Under the pieces are notes generated by a model that saw only the letters and a list, made by a program, of their open reading frames with translations, was not told the DNA's origin and searched no databases. Position numbers and translations under genes: made by a program. 64,000 nt of DNA, taken from Fragum whitleyi. Lineage: Eukaryota > Mollusca > Bivalvia > Cardiida > Cardiidae. The stretch spans positions 59,697,689-59,761,688 of the forward strand of contig OX411543.1 in the NCBI GenBank assembly GCA_948146395.1, in the 5' to 3' direction. This document shows, piece after piece, positions 54,738 through 64,000 of the stretch (positions are counted from its first letter, which is position 1; each line of letters begins with the position of its first letter).

Positions 54738-56070
54738 TATCATCAAACCAAATAGTTTGGGGTTAGTACAAAACTTGTGTTATTTGATTTGAATATATAG
54801 ATAATACATGCATCAAAGTCTTTGCGCTCTCTCCTGTATGTTTCTGTGACAAATGCAATGTGAGGCATTTTATAATATGTCCCATTTTCGGATTTTGCGA
54901 GGAAAGTCCTAACACTTCTAACATGGTACATCTGAAATCACAAAAATGCTGACTTAATGCCTTAACATCGTATTTTCATAACGGAGAATTATTCAAAAGG
55001 TAACGGATTTATTTCAACGAATATTTTATTTGAAATCGATTAGGATAAATAATGTATCATTCGCAATCGGAAATCATTTTACGTATGATTGTATTATTTT
55101 TACAAACTTTCCACATAGACCCCACAACGAAAAGAAAGATATCAGTCATCCAAATTCTATATTTCTATCTGCGCAGATGCGTCTGTAAATGAATAAAGAA
55201 ACGTTCAAGATGAAAATATGTTTGCGAACATTTTGAATGCTTACAACAATGATCACATCACAATATTGCGAGTACCGTATTTGTTGGAATATTCTTGCCT
55301 AGTCAACTCTTGAAGGACCCATGACATAGGGTTCGGAACCGAAAAAGCTTTGGTAGTTTCCTGATGTTATTAAATCTCTCGTAATCTGTATATGGTACAG
55401 AGTTCTGTCCTAGGAAAGTGATGCTATATGAACCATATAACAGCCAAAATTGAGACTAGTAGAGTGTATAGACTACGATCAGCTTGAACAGGTGAGCGCG
55501 AACTTAATTATTGCGGTGCAAACTTGAGACAGACTTTTAATTCAGAAAGGTAAGGACAACTAGATATAAAGCAATTAAAGATTGTTTGTTGGGAGTCTTT
55601 AAAATGTATAAAGTAAAGGTTAGACACTACTATTCATGAAAGCAATCCCTATCACACAATACGCACAGAAAAAGAGTCCATAATGCCAAAAACCTTGTGA
55701 ACGCAAGTCTTCTATATCAAAGGTCAGATTTCAAATAGTTTTTCTTTTTCTTTTCTTACATTTCATCTCATCACTGTAAAAGGTGCCTTACAACAATCTG
55801 TTGGTTTCATACAGACACATGCATTCACACTATCTCTGACTAACCCAATCATCAATGCTCTCCATACGAAAAAGATTGTCTTCACCTATTAATGTAGATA
55901 CATGTATGTGTCTGTATTAAATCAACAGAATGGAACAAGGGACGGGTTAATTCGACGCATTTGAACATCGCAGTAGTTTCAGTGCTTTGATATAGGCTAT
56001 TCATTGAATAATCCCTTCTATATCTTAACACCCGCTTAACATATATTTGAACCTTTTTTAAAGGCACTTA
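54738..56070. other. Unassigned, half H hairpin
   Basis: 55463-55500 ('gtatagactacgatcagctt', 'gaacaggtgagcgcgaac') is one arm of module H with little pairing partner. Nothing else recognised. Confidence 0.4.
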
Positions 56071-56501
56071 CAGTTAATAACACTATGAAATTGACAATCA
56101 TTCCGATCAAAACTATTCAAATTCATTTGCTCAGCGCTCCAATCCTTCATTCTAAACACTCACTCAAACCATTCAAAAACGCTCAAACCTATTGAAATAA
56201 ATCAACAACGTCATTCAAAATTAATTTTGAAAGAAAAGAATCACGATTTCACTGACATAATTCAAATTTTAAGCGTGAAACAGGTTCTTGAAGAAATAGG
56301 AAGCTATATATATAACTTTTATTGCATTTTTTTAAAGGGAGCTAATTAATATCGCTAATTTTGTTCATCCTGAACAAAATTTGCGATAAAGGATTACCTC
56401 CCATTCAACTCACTCAAAACTCGCTCCACACACTCATTCAATTTCATTCCTAAACCATTCCAAAATCATTCACCTTGTCAATTACACGATGTAACTAACT
56501 G
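56071..56501 (-). mobile_element. MITE-A copy 29, near complete
   Basis: CAGTTAATAACACTATGAAA left, type-1 module ('cactgacataattcaaattt'), hairpin about 56336-56402 (loop TTCATCCTGAA), right end ACACGATGTAACTAACTG. TA flanks at both ends. Confidence 0.9.
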
Positions 56502-57118
56502 TACATGCCTTAGTACTGGGAGATGATAACGTCCAAACTCAACATTTCATTAATTAGTATTTCTATTATTTCAACTTGTAATCCCAACGTCCGGCCGAAT
56601 TTAAGTTTTTCTCAAAGACCGACTATTTGACATGCATGTAGCGCGTACCAAGTATACTTACTTTGACACTAGCTTCAACAAATGAGACTTCACCAGACTT
56701 ACTTTAATAAAGGTTTCGCAGAACCCGATTCCCAAGGCTTGCTATCAAAACTTTTATTGCTTCCGTAATGTCATTACTTTCAAATAAAAAAATGTGATAT
56801 TTATCTAGTGAGGCAGTGTGATGAAACGGTTATTGAATTTTTATTGCAAGAAGCATTTTGTTTGATTGGCAGTTGCTTAATGTAATTAGATTTAAATTGA
56901 CAATTCCGTAAATGAATCTCCCCTTATCTGGTATCCGTGTAAATTGAAAATATTGGTGTCTTTGCTTACTAGAGTTTGAAAAACGTGGTCAAGTGGGAAT
57001 AGTAAATTAATGCAACAAAGACTACACGTATGTCTATAAGCGTTCAAGTGATCACATTTTTTAAAGCAATCCAACGCAGCTTTTACGTACTGAATGTTTG
57101 ATCTAATATTATGACTGA
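56502..57118. other. Unassigned
   Basis: Nothing recognised. Confidence 0.4.
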
Positions 57119-57182
57119 CGTAGGGGCAAAATTTACATTGCTTTCAACAATCTCTCAGTAATATCGCTGAGCCTGGTATTGA
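57119..57182 (-). mobile_element. SINE central-domain fragment
   Basis: 'ttacattgctttcaacaatc', 'tctcagtaatatcgctgagc' and 'ctggtattga' match the central domain of the SINEs at 3175 and 44861. Head and tail are gone, with an internal deletion before CTGGTATT. Confidence 0.6.
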
Positions 57183-57916
57183 TAATGATAGACGATAACG
57201 GGTTAACGATGCCCACTTATACTCGTGGATCTATACTTTTGACTTGTTTAACCTATCTATGAAAAAAACAATTTTTTTTGATAAATTCAAATATTTCCAC
57301 ATGGGGTCTACCAAAAAGAGAAATAAACAAAGACGGTAAAAGAAATACAGTTGGTATAGATCTATAGTAAAATTAAATAAAACATGATAATGTAAACACG
57401 ATAACAGTACAAATCTTAAAGATTCGTACTGCAGAGTGTCTAAAGTAAACCACCCGGATATGTTATAATTTTTTTTTAAATTCAGCATGGTATCTAACTA
57501 GAACATAACCCTGATACTTCACTCCAAATGGTTGTACTTAATCTAATCAAGCTAATTGTTAAACAATGAACATAATACACATGTAAAAGTATATTCTATT
57601 GTTATATGCATATCTTATATTGAAGAGGAAGTTAAAACGAAAGTAATGTATGCAATTACGACGCTGGAAAAGAGAATTTTATCACTTAATTGCTGAAACA
57701 TTCAAATTAACGCTGATGAAATAGAAGATTGCAATGAAATAATGAACCAGTAATTGATCTTTATTTTGAATAAAAACCTTAATAGCACTTTATCTTATTA
57801 CAATTTTAAGGAAAAATACAAAAGCCACGGGAATAGGGTATTAGCAAAATTAACACCAGGTCCAAATAGTTTGCTTAGTTGATCTGCCTTAGACTTAAAG
57901 AGTCTTATCGTCGATA
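57183..57916. other. Unassigned
   Basis: Nothing recognised. An 85-codon minus frame (57231-57488), F/L/Y-rich, has no recognisable domain. Confidence 0.4.
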
Positions 57917-58306
57917 CAGTTGATAACATCATGCAATTGGCAAGGTTCTTTATTTTTGGATGATTTTGGAATGAAATTTTGTGAGTGGGAGGAGCGGACT
58001 TTGAATAAAATTCCACCTGGGCGAAATTAGCGATATCTTAATCCATAAACCCTTTTAATAGTGCGTTTTTTCTGTTTGGTTGTACTCAAAGACCAATCAG
58101 ATTATTTCAAATCAACACCAGCGATTAAAATCGCGGAATTATTTGATCGATTCCAAGCAAATGTTTAACGATTTCGAAGTGTATTGAAAAACTTTGGAGC
58201 GTTTTTACATTCGATGAATGAATGCTTTGCACGAATAAATGGGGCACTGAGAAAGTGATTTGGAATTGTTTTGATCGTCAGTGGTGCCGATTTCACAATC
58301 ATACTG
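57917..58306 (+). mobile_element. MITE-A copy 30, hairpin half lost
   Basis: CAGTTGATAACATCATGCAA left. The first arm of the palindrome is missing (reads 'aattccacctgggcgaaatt' + AGCGATAT). Type-2 module, right end TCACAATCATACTG followed by TA. Confidence 0.78.
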
Positions 58307-58314
58307 TACATGTA

Positions 58315-58699
58315 AAGCAAAGAACATCGTGAAATTGACAAGATTAAGGATTTTGAAATCATTTTAGGTTGAAATTGAATGAGTGAAATCTAATGCCCCT
58401 AACTCTGTTCTAGATGAACAAAAGTGCGATATTTATTACCCTTTAATAAGATATGCGTATTGGTTCAATGAATAGCTCTCTATATCTTCACAAACTCATC
58501 ATGCGCTTAAAAAAATCAATTATGCCAATGCTATCGCGGATTTCATCTCTCTATTTTTATTTTAAATGCAGTTGTTGTCTTATCATTTTAAGTGAATTTG
58601 GAACGTTTTTTTTTTAAATTGTTTGATTGATTGTTTGGAATGATAGAATTTGAATGGTTTTGATCGGAACGATTGTCAAATTCGTGATGTAATTTACTG
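58315..58699 (+). mobile_element. MITE-A copy 31, adjacent to copy 30
   Basis: Left end eroded ('aagcaaagaacatcgtgaaa'), shortened hairpin about 58389-58445, diverged type-1 module ('ctctctatatcttcacaaac'), right end TCGTGATGTAATTTACTG, then a second short 'acaactaactgta'. It stands head to tail with copy 30, eight bases apart. Confidence 0.75.
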
Positions 58700-58950
58700 T
58701 ACAACTAACTGTAACATGTATAATCTGTTTGTGAACCAGAACCGCCATCCAAAGGGTATCTTTTATATTATTATGGTTGTTGTTATTGAAATATGACCTT
58801 CAGGTGTGACAATGACCTTGACATTATCATTAGAATAATTTTGCTCTCCAAACACATTTATGTCATTCAGTACCTAATACTCTAGTTCTTTTGAAACAAT
58901 AGAAATTAATTCGGAGAGAAACACAGGCACTGGTAACAATATTAGTTATA
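58700..58950. other. Unassigned
   Basis: Nothing recognised. Confidence 0.4.
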
Positions 58951-59065
58951 CAGTTTCTTGCCTGGGTATATGACGATTTATTCCCGGCTAGAAAAAATGA
59001 TGTCATCATTTTGACATCATTTTTACTGCCGGGAATAAATCGTCATATACCCAGGCAAGAAACCG
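58951..59065. mobile_element. 115-bp foldback MITE with TA duplications
   Basis: CAGTTTCTTGCCTGGGTATA at the left is the inverse of TATACCCAGGCAAGAAACCG at the right with one mismatch. Pairing continues almost without break to the centre (AAAATGATGTCATCATTTT-type core). TA lies on both flanks (58949-58950 and 59066-59067). CAGT ends with TA suggest the Tc1/mariner group. Confidence 0.85.
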
Positions 59066-59864
59066 TATTACAAATTATTTTACTTCAAAGTTTTAGGGCT
59101 ATATATTCGTCTTTTGCTTAATGCGCCCATATAAAAAGTAAACATATACAAAGTGACGTCATATATAGATGTGACGTCACACTTCTACACTCCGCGATGT
59201 TGTGATACGAAAGCGGTTCTTGGCAGAACCTTCGATAAAGTTGACACTTTAAATGAACAGATTTGTAAAATGTTAAGGTATGTTTTGACATCTATTTCAT
59301 TTTTGATTTGCACATTATTTAGCGACATGCTTTTTAACTGTAGCCTTATGTGTATACTCGGATCGTGTTATCAGCGAAGATAGAGAATCATGGCAGACTT
59401 TACCGTTTCGATTTTTTGTCTATGTTCATGGCGAGGCGCCTAAAGGAAACATAAGAAGTTATACCGGTGCGGCCGTAGATATCAATGTTTGTCAGGTCAG
59501 CATTAACCATTGAAAATGCTAGAATTTCCTTAGCAGTATAATAAATTATCTTACCCATGACATTACAGGTAAAACTACGGAGTGTTTAAAAATGGCTGAA
59601 TTTGGCCAATGTGCGTCCTTTATTAATAGCAATAAGCTGCTTTGTCATGCAATACATATAATAAATGTTTTGCAGCACATATCTTGAAATTTTGCGACAG
59701 CCTACCCCTGTTTCCACACTCGTCTGTACTTTTCGCCTATGATGTCTTTTTATAATTTTATCCTTTTCTGCTAATCTTTTAAGCGCAATTCCCTACTAAC
59801 AATGGCCCGGTGGTAGGTGATCCCTCCCATTAATAATCAGCATTGATTGCCCGGCAGTACCTGG
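59066..59864. other. Unassigned; paired TGACGTCA sites
   Basis: TGACGTCA occurs at 59154-59161 and 59171-59178. No transcript structure or gene is visible. A 76-codon plus frame (59153-59383) has no recognisable domain. Confidence 0.4.
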
Positions 59865-60078
59865 AAGTAGAAATTGAATTGTAAGCGTTTGATTGTTCTT
59901 TGAAGAAAAAGAAAGATAAAAAAAAGTTTATGTACATTTCATCAAAGGAGGGGGGTGGTAATATTGGATCACCTTTTTTTTAATTTCACTCAAAACTCGC
60001 CCATCGCACTCATTCATTTCCATTCAGACATTCTTCCAAAATATTCACCCTGTCAATTCCATGATGATATTAATTGTT
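59865..60078 (-). mobile_element. MITE-A copy 32, partial
   Basis: Type-1 module remnant ('aattgtaagcgtttgattgt'), damaged palindrome (about 59945-59976), far arm 'cactcaaaactcgcccatcg', right end CATGATGATATTAATTG. Confidence 0.7.
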
Positions 60079-60361
60079 CGCCTTTTCGTTTACCTCTTGG
60101 TTAGTAACAGGTCGGATTTATTGTTGTGCATCACCTGCTCGGTGATATTTAGATAAGAATCATCGTTAGGTAGGCTTTTATGTCTCATTGAATATTTTAT
60201 GGGTTACATTACATGATTACAATATAACCTCTCATGACAGGTTTATTACCTTTCACAAATGGACCAGTTTTCATAAGAATAATACAGTACTTTCGAGTAC
60301 TATATATAAAACGAACATTTACCCGTGATCTCTGCCACGATTGAAATTGCAATTAAGATAC
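60079..60361. other. Unassigned
   Basis: Nothing recognised. Confidence 0.4.
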
Positions 60362-61333
60362 AATGTATTAAGGTTCATGTAAAGTGTTTGATGCCCAATT
60401 TTAAAACACTTCATTTGCCAAGAAAAAGCAGTATGTCTAGGTATATTATATATCAAAATGAGCATAAGCAGTTAAGCAACACAGGAGTGTCATAGCTAAA
60501 GCGATATAGCCAAAACATTTTGGAAAAGGGTCATTTTGTACAGAACAAGCAGCTGCAAGACTGTTGGATGAAATTGGCTCATATTTGAACAAAGCACAGA
60601 CTAAAGTACTACCCAGGTACTACTACAAACGTTGGTGTAAAACTTTAACCAAAAACGTAGTTATGCAAGCAATTTATTTTGACTTATTTTAATAAACACA
60701 TATGTCATATATGTCATTCTAATTTTGAAAACATGTAGATCTTTTTAAGGTATGGTGTGATATCTTAACATAAAAGGACATTAATAGTTTATGTACCTGT
60801 AAGGTTGTTTAACAATATATCAATTTCTATTTTACTGAATGATGGATTTATAGTAATTTATTATAGATCATTGAATTCAAAAATCATAATTTTAAATTAA
60901 TCGCAGAAAATATTTCACAATATTATGGTGTGCTGTTGCACTATACCTAACCTCTTTTTTGAAAACAGACCAAACCGGTTTGACAAGTATGTTGACAAAA
61001 AAAAAGGAAATTGATTGTTTCAAAAGAGCCTTTTGAGACCGAGTTTTATATCTGACGTTGTAGTACTACCTGGGTAGTACTTTAGATTTTACTGTGTTAA
61101 AATATGAGCCAATTTAATCCAACCGTCATGCAGTTGCTTGTTCTGTACAAAATGACCCTTTTCCACAATGTTTTGGCTCTACCGCTTTAGGTATGGCGGT
61201 CTTATGTTGCCCAACTGCTTGTGCTCAAGAATACCTTCATTTTGATATATGATATACCTTGACATATACCTTTTTCTTGCTTAATGAAGCGCTCTTAAAA
61301 TTGGGACTCAAACACTTTTCATGAACTTTAACA
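60362..61333. repeat. Large inverted repeat, arms of about 270 bp
   Basis: Left arm 60362-60632 and right arm 61055-61333 are diverged inverted copies. Examples: 'tttggaaaagggtcattttg' against 'caaaatgacccttttccaca', and 'aaagtactacccaggtacta' against 'tagtactacctgggtagtac'. The 422-bp spacer has no recognised content. A transcript would form a long imperfect duplex. No target duplication seen; no second copy in the window. Confidence 0.85.
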
Positions 61334-62249
61334 TTACAGTTCAATTCAATGTTGATCGTTATGTACATCGATTGAACATTGGCATACAATTGAATTGCCT
61401 AACCAATCAAATCAGTCACCCGGAAGTCAAATAGTCACCTCTTCCATCATGTTTTAATATACCCCTCATATACATGAAAATGTGTTTATGACAATGTTGT
61501 TCGATGAACGAATACAAATTATGTTTTCATATCTTAATGATGTATCAATCTCGATTTAGATATCGAAAGGAACCAGTTATCTAGTGCACTGGAAAATGGA
61601 ACCAGAATATACATAACCGTTCTCGTGTTCTTTTATGGCATTTAACTGTGGTACACAAAGCTTTGGCAGACTCTGATGACCAAAATACCTCCAACCCTTC
61701 TAACAGAAATATGATCATTCTGATAGTACCAAGGGGGTGAAATAGGTCTTTTACAATATGCCTGCAGTTTGATTTCAGTCCAAGCCACCTGCTTTAATCT
61801 CATTTGTTGGAAAATTTCGAACCATGTAGATGAAAATATTTCGAAAAAAAAAATGACACTTTTTTTAAACAAAATCTACACGTAGATAGAGTAGGAAAAG
61901 AGCAAGTTATGTAACAATGTATCTTTGCCAAACAGGAGTTAAAAATACACAAGAGCGTGCCCTGAATTTATGCCCTGCACATAATCATAAACAATCTGGT
62001 GCAGTATTCAAACTTAATTAATGAGAATATAAACACGATAGGAGGTTATTTACTCAATAGAATAAATCCTGTTCTTATTGCAATCTAACACAGTTATGGA
62101 ATTTTAACACGTGATCAAATATCTCTTTTCTGATGCCGCTATAGTGTTTAGAAGGTTGAGAAATTACATGTATTGTGTAAATTTATGACATTGCTAGTTA
62201 CAAGGATTTGCTTTTTTAACAATGTTCTAACCAAACAGACAAAGAGAAA
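61334..62249. other. Unassigned; one unusual minus frame
   Basis: 61642-61872 on the minus strand encodes 76 residues with a less AT-biased stretch (WTEIKLQAYCKRPISPPWYY). No recognisable family, start context or splice pattern. It may be part of a dispersed repeat. Confidence 0.3.
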
Positions 62250-62490
62250 CGAGACTGTGCGTGACATTTCTAAAAATTTCAACTGTGCGCAAAGCAAAGA
62301 CCTTGGCCAGTCTGTGCATCCGCACAGTCTGACCAGAGTCTTTACTGTGCAATTTGTAGATAGATAATGTCTCAAAATACCTTAATATAGTCAGGTATTC
62401 TTGTAAATGTACTGCGTGATTGTCCAGGCTGCTCAATGTTTCAGCTTCATGTACAAGTGAAATTATGGAAATGTCACGCACAGACTCATA
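62250..62490. mobile_element. MITE-F copy, complete
   Basis: 'gagactgtgcgtgacatttc' left and 'gaaatgtcacgcacagactc' right are inverted. Module H is clear: 'aagaccttggccagtctgtg' + CATCCG + 'cacagtctgaccagagtctt'. Overlapping frames on both strands are shadows. Confidence 0.82.
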
Positions 62491-62736
62491 CGATTTCAAC
62501 ATCTTTTTAGCTGAATTTTGTAATTTCTTTCAATTTTAACCTGTTTATGAATTAGAAATATTGGAAGGACGAATATCCGATTGTAACGGCAGTAGCCTTA
62601 GAGTAAGAGATGACATGTGTTCAAAGACAGATCTCAAAAATGAGACAAACGGTTTCTAAATATGTCACATATACACATTTTTAATACCATAACTGCTTGT
62701 TTTACCACAAAGATTTTAGAATTTCCCTCCCATATA
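62491..62736. other. Unassigned
   Basis: Nothing recognised. Confidence 0.4.
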
Positions 62737-63008
62737 CAGATAACATCATAGTGTAATTGTCATTTAGTGAATGATATTGGAATTATATCAGAATGTAATT
62801 GATTGAGTGGCATGGGCGAGTTGTTAATGGAATTAAATGGAGTCAAAAATATAAATCATTTCGACAAAGTGATCTAAATAAGCAAGAATTATTATTTCTT
62901 CAATCCGTTTAACACAATCTACTTACTTTTCTGTTTTTGAGTCCTCATGGACCAATCAAACGCTTTATAACCTACACCATCCAAATAAACTGCGTAATAA
63001 TTTTGAAG
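62737..63008 (+). mobile_element. MITE-A copy 33, left half and module
   Basis: CAGATAACATCATAGTGTAA left, GAATG repeats, destroyed hairpin, type-2 module ('gtcctcatggaccaatcaaa'), then lost at 'gcgtaataattttgaa'. Confidence 0.6.
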
Positions 63009-63043
63009 GGGAGTAAACTTGCATACGTTTAAGGGGAATTGGA

Positions 63044-63500
63044 ATCTCTACCAAATGTGTTCATGTCATGCGCCCATGTTGATATTTGGCTCTGCCCGGG
63101 TGCATCCCGATTTAAACAGAAACAAAGAGCAAAAATCTTCCCTCGAACCAAAAGACAGAAAGCTCTTATATTTGCTCTATAACATCATCTAGTTGACCTC
63201 TAACAAGTTCCTTCATATCATGACCCAGGAGTCATATTTCGGCTCCACCAGGGTGCATCCCATTTCACATCAACAAACCAAGAAGAAAATCTTTCTCTTT
63301 GAAACTAGAAGGCACACTGATTTTATTTAATGTATTTACTATTATCTAGTAGACCTTTAACAAATTTGTTAATATCATGCTTCCATTGGGTTTAAATTGG
63401 GCACTATTTGGACACATCCCATAGTGAACTCCTAAAAAATCTTATTCTCTGAAACCAGGAGATTACAAACGGCCTAAAAATTATGTGTGTAGCTTCATGA
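63044..63500 (+). repeat. Tandem repeat of about 155-bp period, three units
   Basis: Units share 'gttcatgtcatgcgcccatg' / 'ccttcatatcatgacccagg' / 'gttaatatcatgcttccatt', then 'ctctgcccgggtgcatccc' / 'ctccaccagggtgcatccc', then 'ctagttgacctctaacaa' / 'ctagtagacctttaacaa'. I recall such arrays from bivalve genomes. Confidence 0.7.
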
Positions 63501-63709
63501 AATCGACCAATAATAAGTTTGTTCGCATAATACTACTAGGATCTTATATTTCAGCTGTTTGGTTGGAATAATTACAAAATACATGTTTAGGAAAATGCAT
63601 GTATTTAAACAATATTCTTAAAAAAGATACGCCAATTGTTCCAGAGAAGGACTGATAAGGCTCTTCAACAATCAAAGCAGCCAGTGAGCCATAAAATGGT
63701 TTGAGAATT

Positions 63710-63900
63710 AGCTTGTGCGTGACATTTCCAACATATCCAAATGTTCACAACGCAAAGATTCTGGCCACTCTTTGCAGCCGCACAGTCTGACTAGAATCTT
63801 CACTATGCGTTATATAGATAGATACGGTTTTCATCCATCTTCATGCGGTCAGCACATATTATTATTGCATTGTGTCGTTGTTAACGCTACTCAACGTTTG
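63710..63900. mobile_element. MITE-F left half
   Basis: 'agcttgtgcgtgacatttcc', module H ('ctggccactctttgcagccg' + 'cacagtctgactagaatctt'), then diverges. The right end is not seen before the window ends. Confidence 0.6.
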
Positions 63901-64000
63901 TACCTCTACCAAGTGTGAAACTATTAAAACTGTCACTCTCAAATATGGATGAAGTTGTGGAGCAATATGGATGAAGTAAATTTATCAGTTCAATGATAAC

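Noticed and set aside
61642..61872. 76-codon minus frame as a receptor exon
   Set aside because: The sequence looks less random than its neighbours, but I cannot name a family and there is no splice or start evidence.
1534..63008. Regular palindromes as a CRISPR array
   Set aside because: Copies are hundreds to thousands of bases apart, in both orientations, with transposon ends and TA duplications; the window is eukaryotic.

Overview
This is eukaryotic intergenic or intronic DNA, AT-rich and almost wholly made of short mobile elements. I find no intact protein-coding gene and no convincing functional RNA gene. The best guess for the host is a mollusc, probably a marine bivalve. The reasons are tRNA-headed SINEs with a conserved central domain, long-period intergenic tandem repeats of the 'aggtcacagggtcaaa' and 'gacctctaacaa' kinds, a non-LTR retrotransposon tail ending in (TTATG)n, and very many short TIR elements with palindromic centres. 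These assignments rest on recall of repeat families, not on a search.

The dominant component is one family, called MITE-A here. It is about 390-440 bp, has Tc1/mariner-like ends (CAGTTAAC...GTTAACTG) and TA target duplications, and carries a near-perfect hairpin of about 66 bp at its centre. About 30 copies or fragments lie along the window in both orientations. Five further families are each defined by two or more copies: MITE-B (about 350 bp, TA, AAGCGACC repeats), MITE-C (about 135 bp full foldback), MITE-D (about 245 bp, TTAA, piggyBac-like), MITE-E (about 440 bp, 10-bp target duplications, possibly Mutator-like) and MITE-F (about 240 bp, TGAGCCTGTGCGTGACA ends). Smaller groups and single foldbacks are also present, among them a 970-bp inverted repeat at 60362-61333.

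Layout: 1-20040 holds scattered MITEs, a SINE with clear target duplications (3175-3450), a recent 270-bp tandem duplication (4562-5096) and a 1.9-kb TIR element (5734-7662). 20041-32360 is a tandem segmental duplication of about 6 kb (copy 1 20041-26000, copy 2 26004-32360). Comparing its halves gives exact empty and filled sites for three MITE-A insertions and one insertion of another repeat. 32422-49540 has more MITEs, SINEs and a hAT-like piece nested in a MITE-A. 49540-51790 is a diverged minisatellite split by a truncated, frame-broken LINE. 51791-64000 has further MITEs, large foldbacks and a second tandem repeat.

Nothing here forms a pathway or operon. The interest lies in the structure and history of the repeats: a shared hairpin core across unrelated families, swappable internal modules in MITE-A, nested insertions, and a segmental duplication that gives relative dates.
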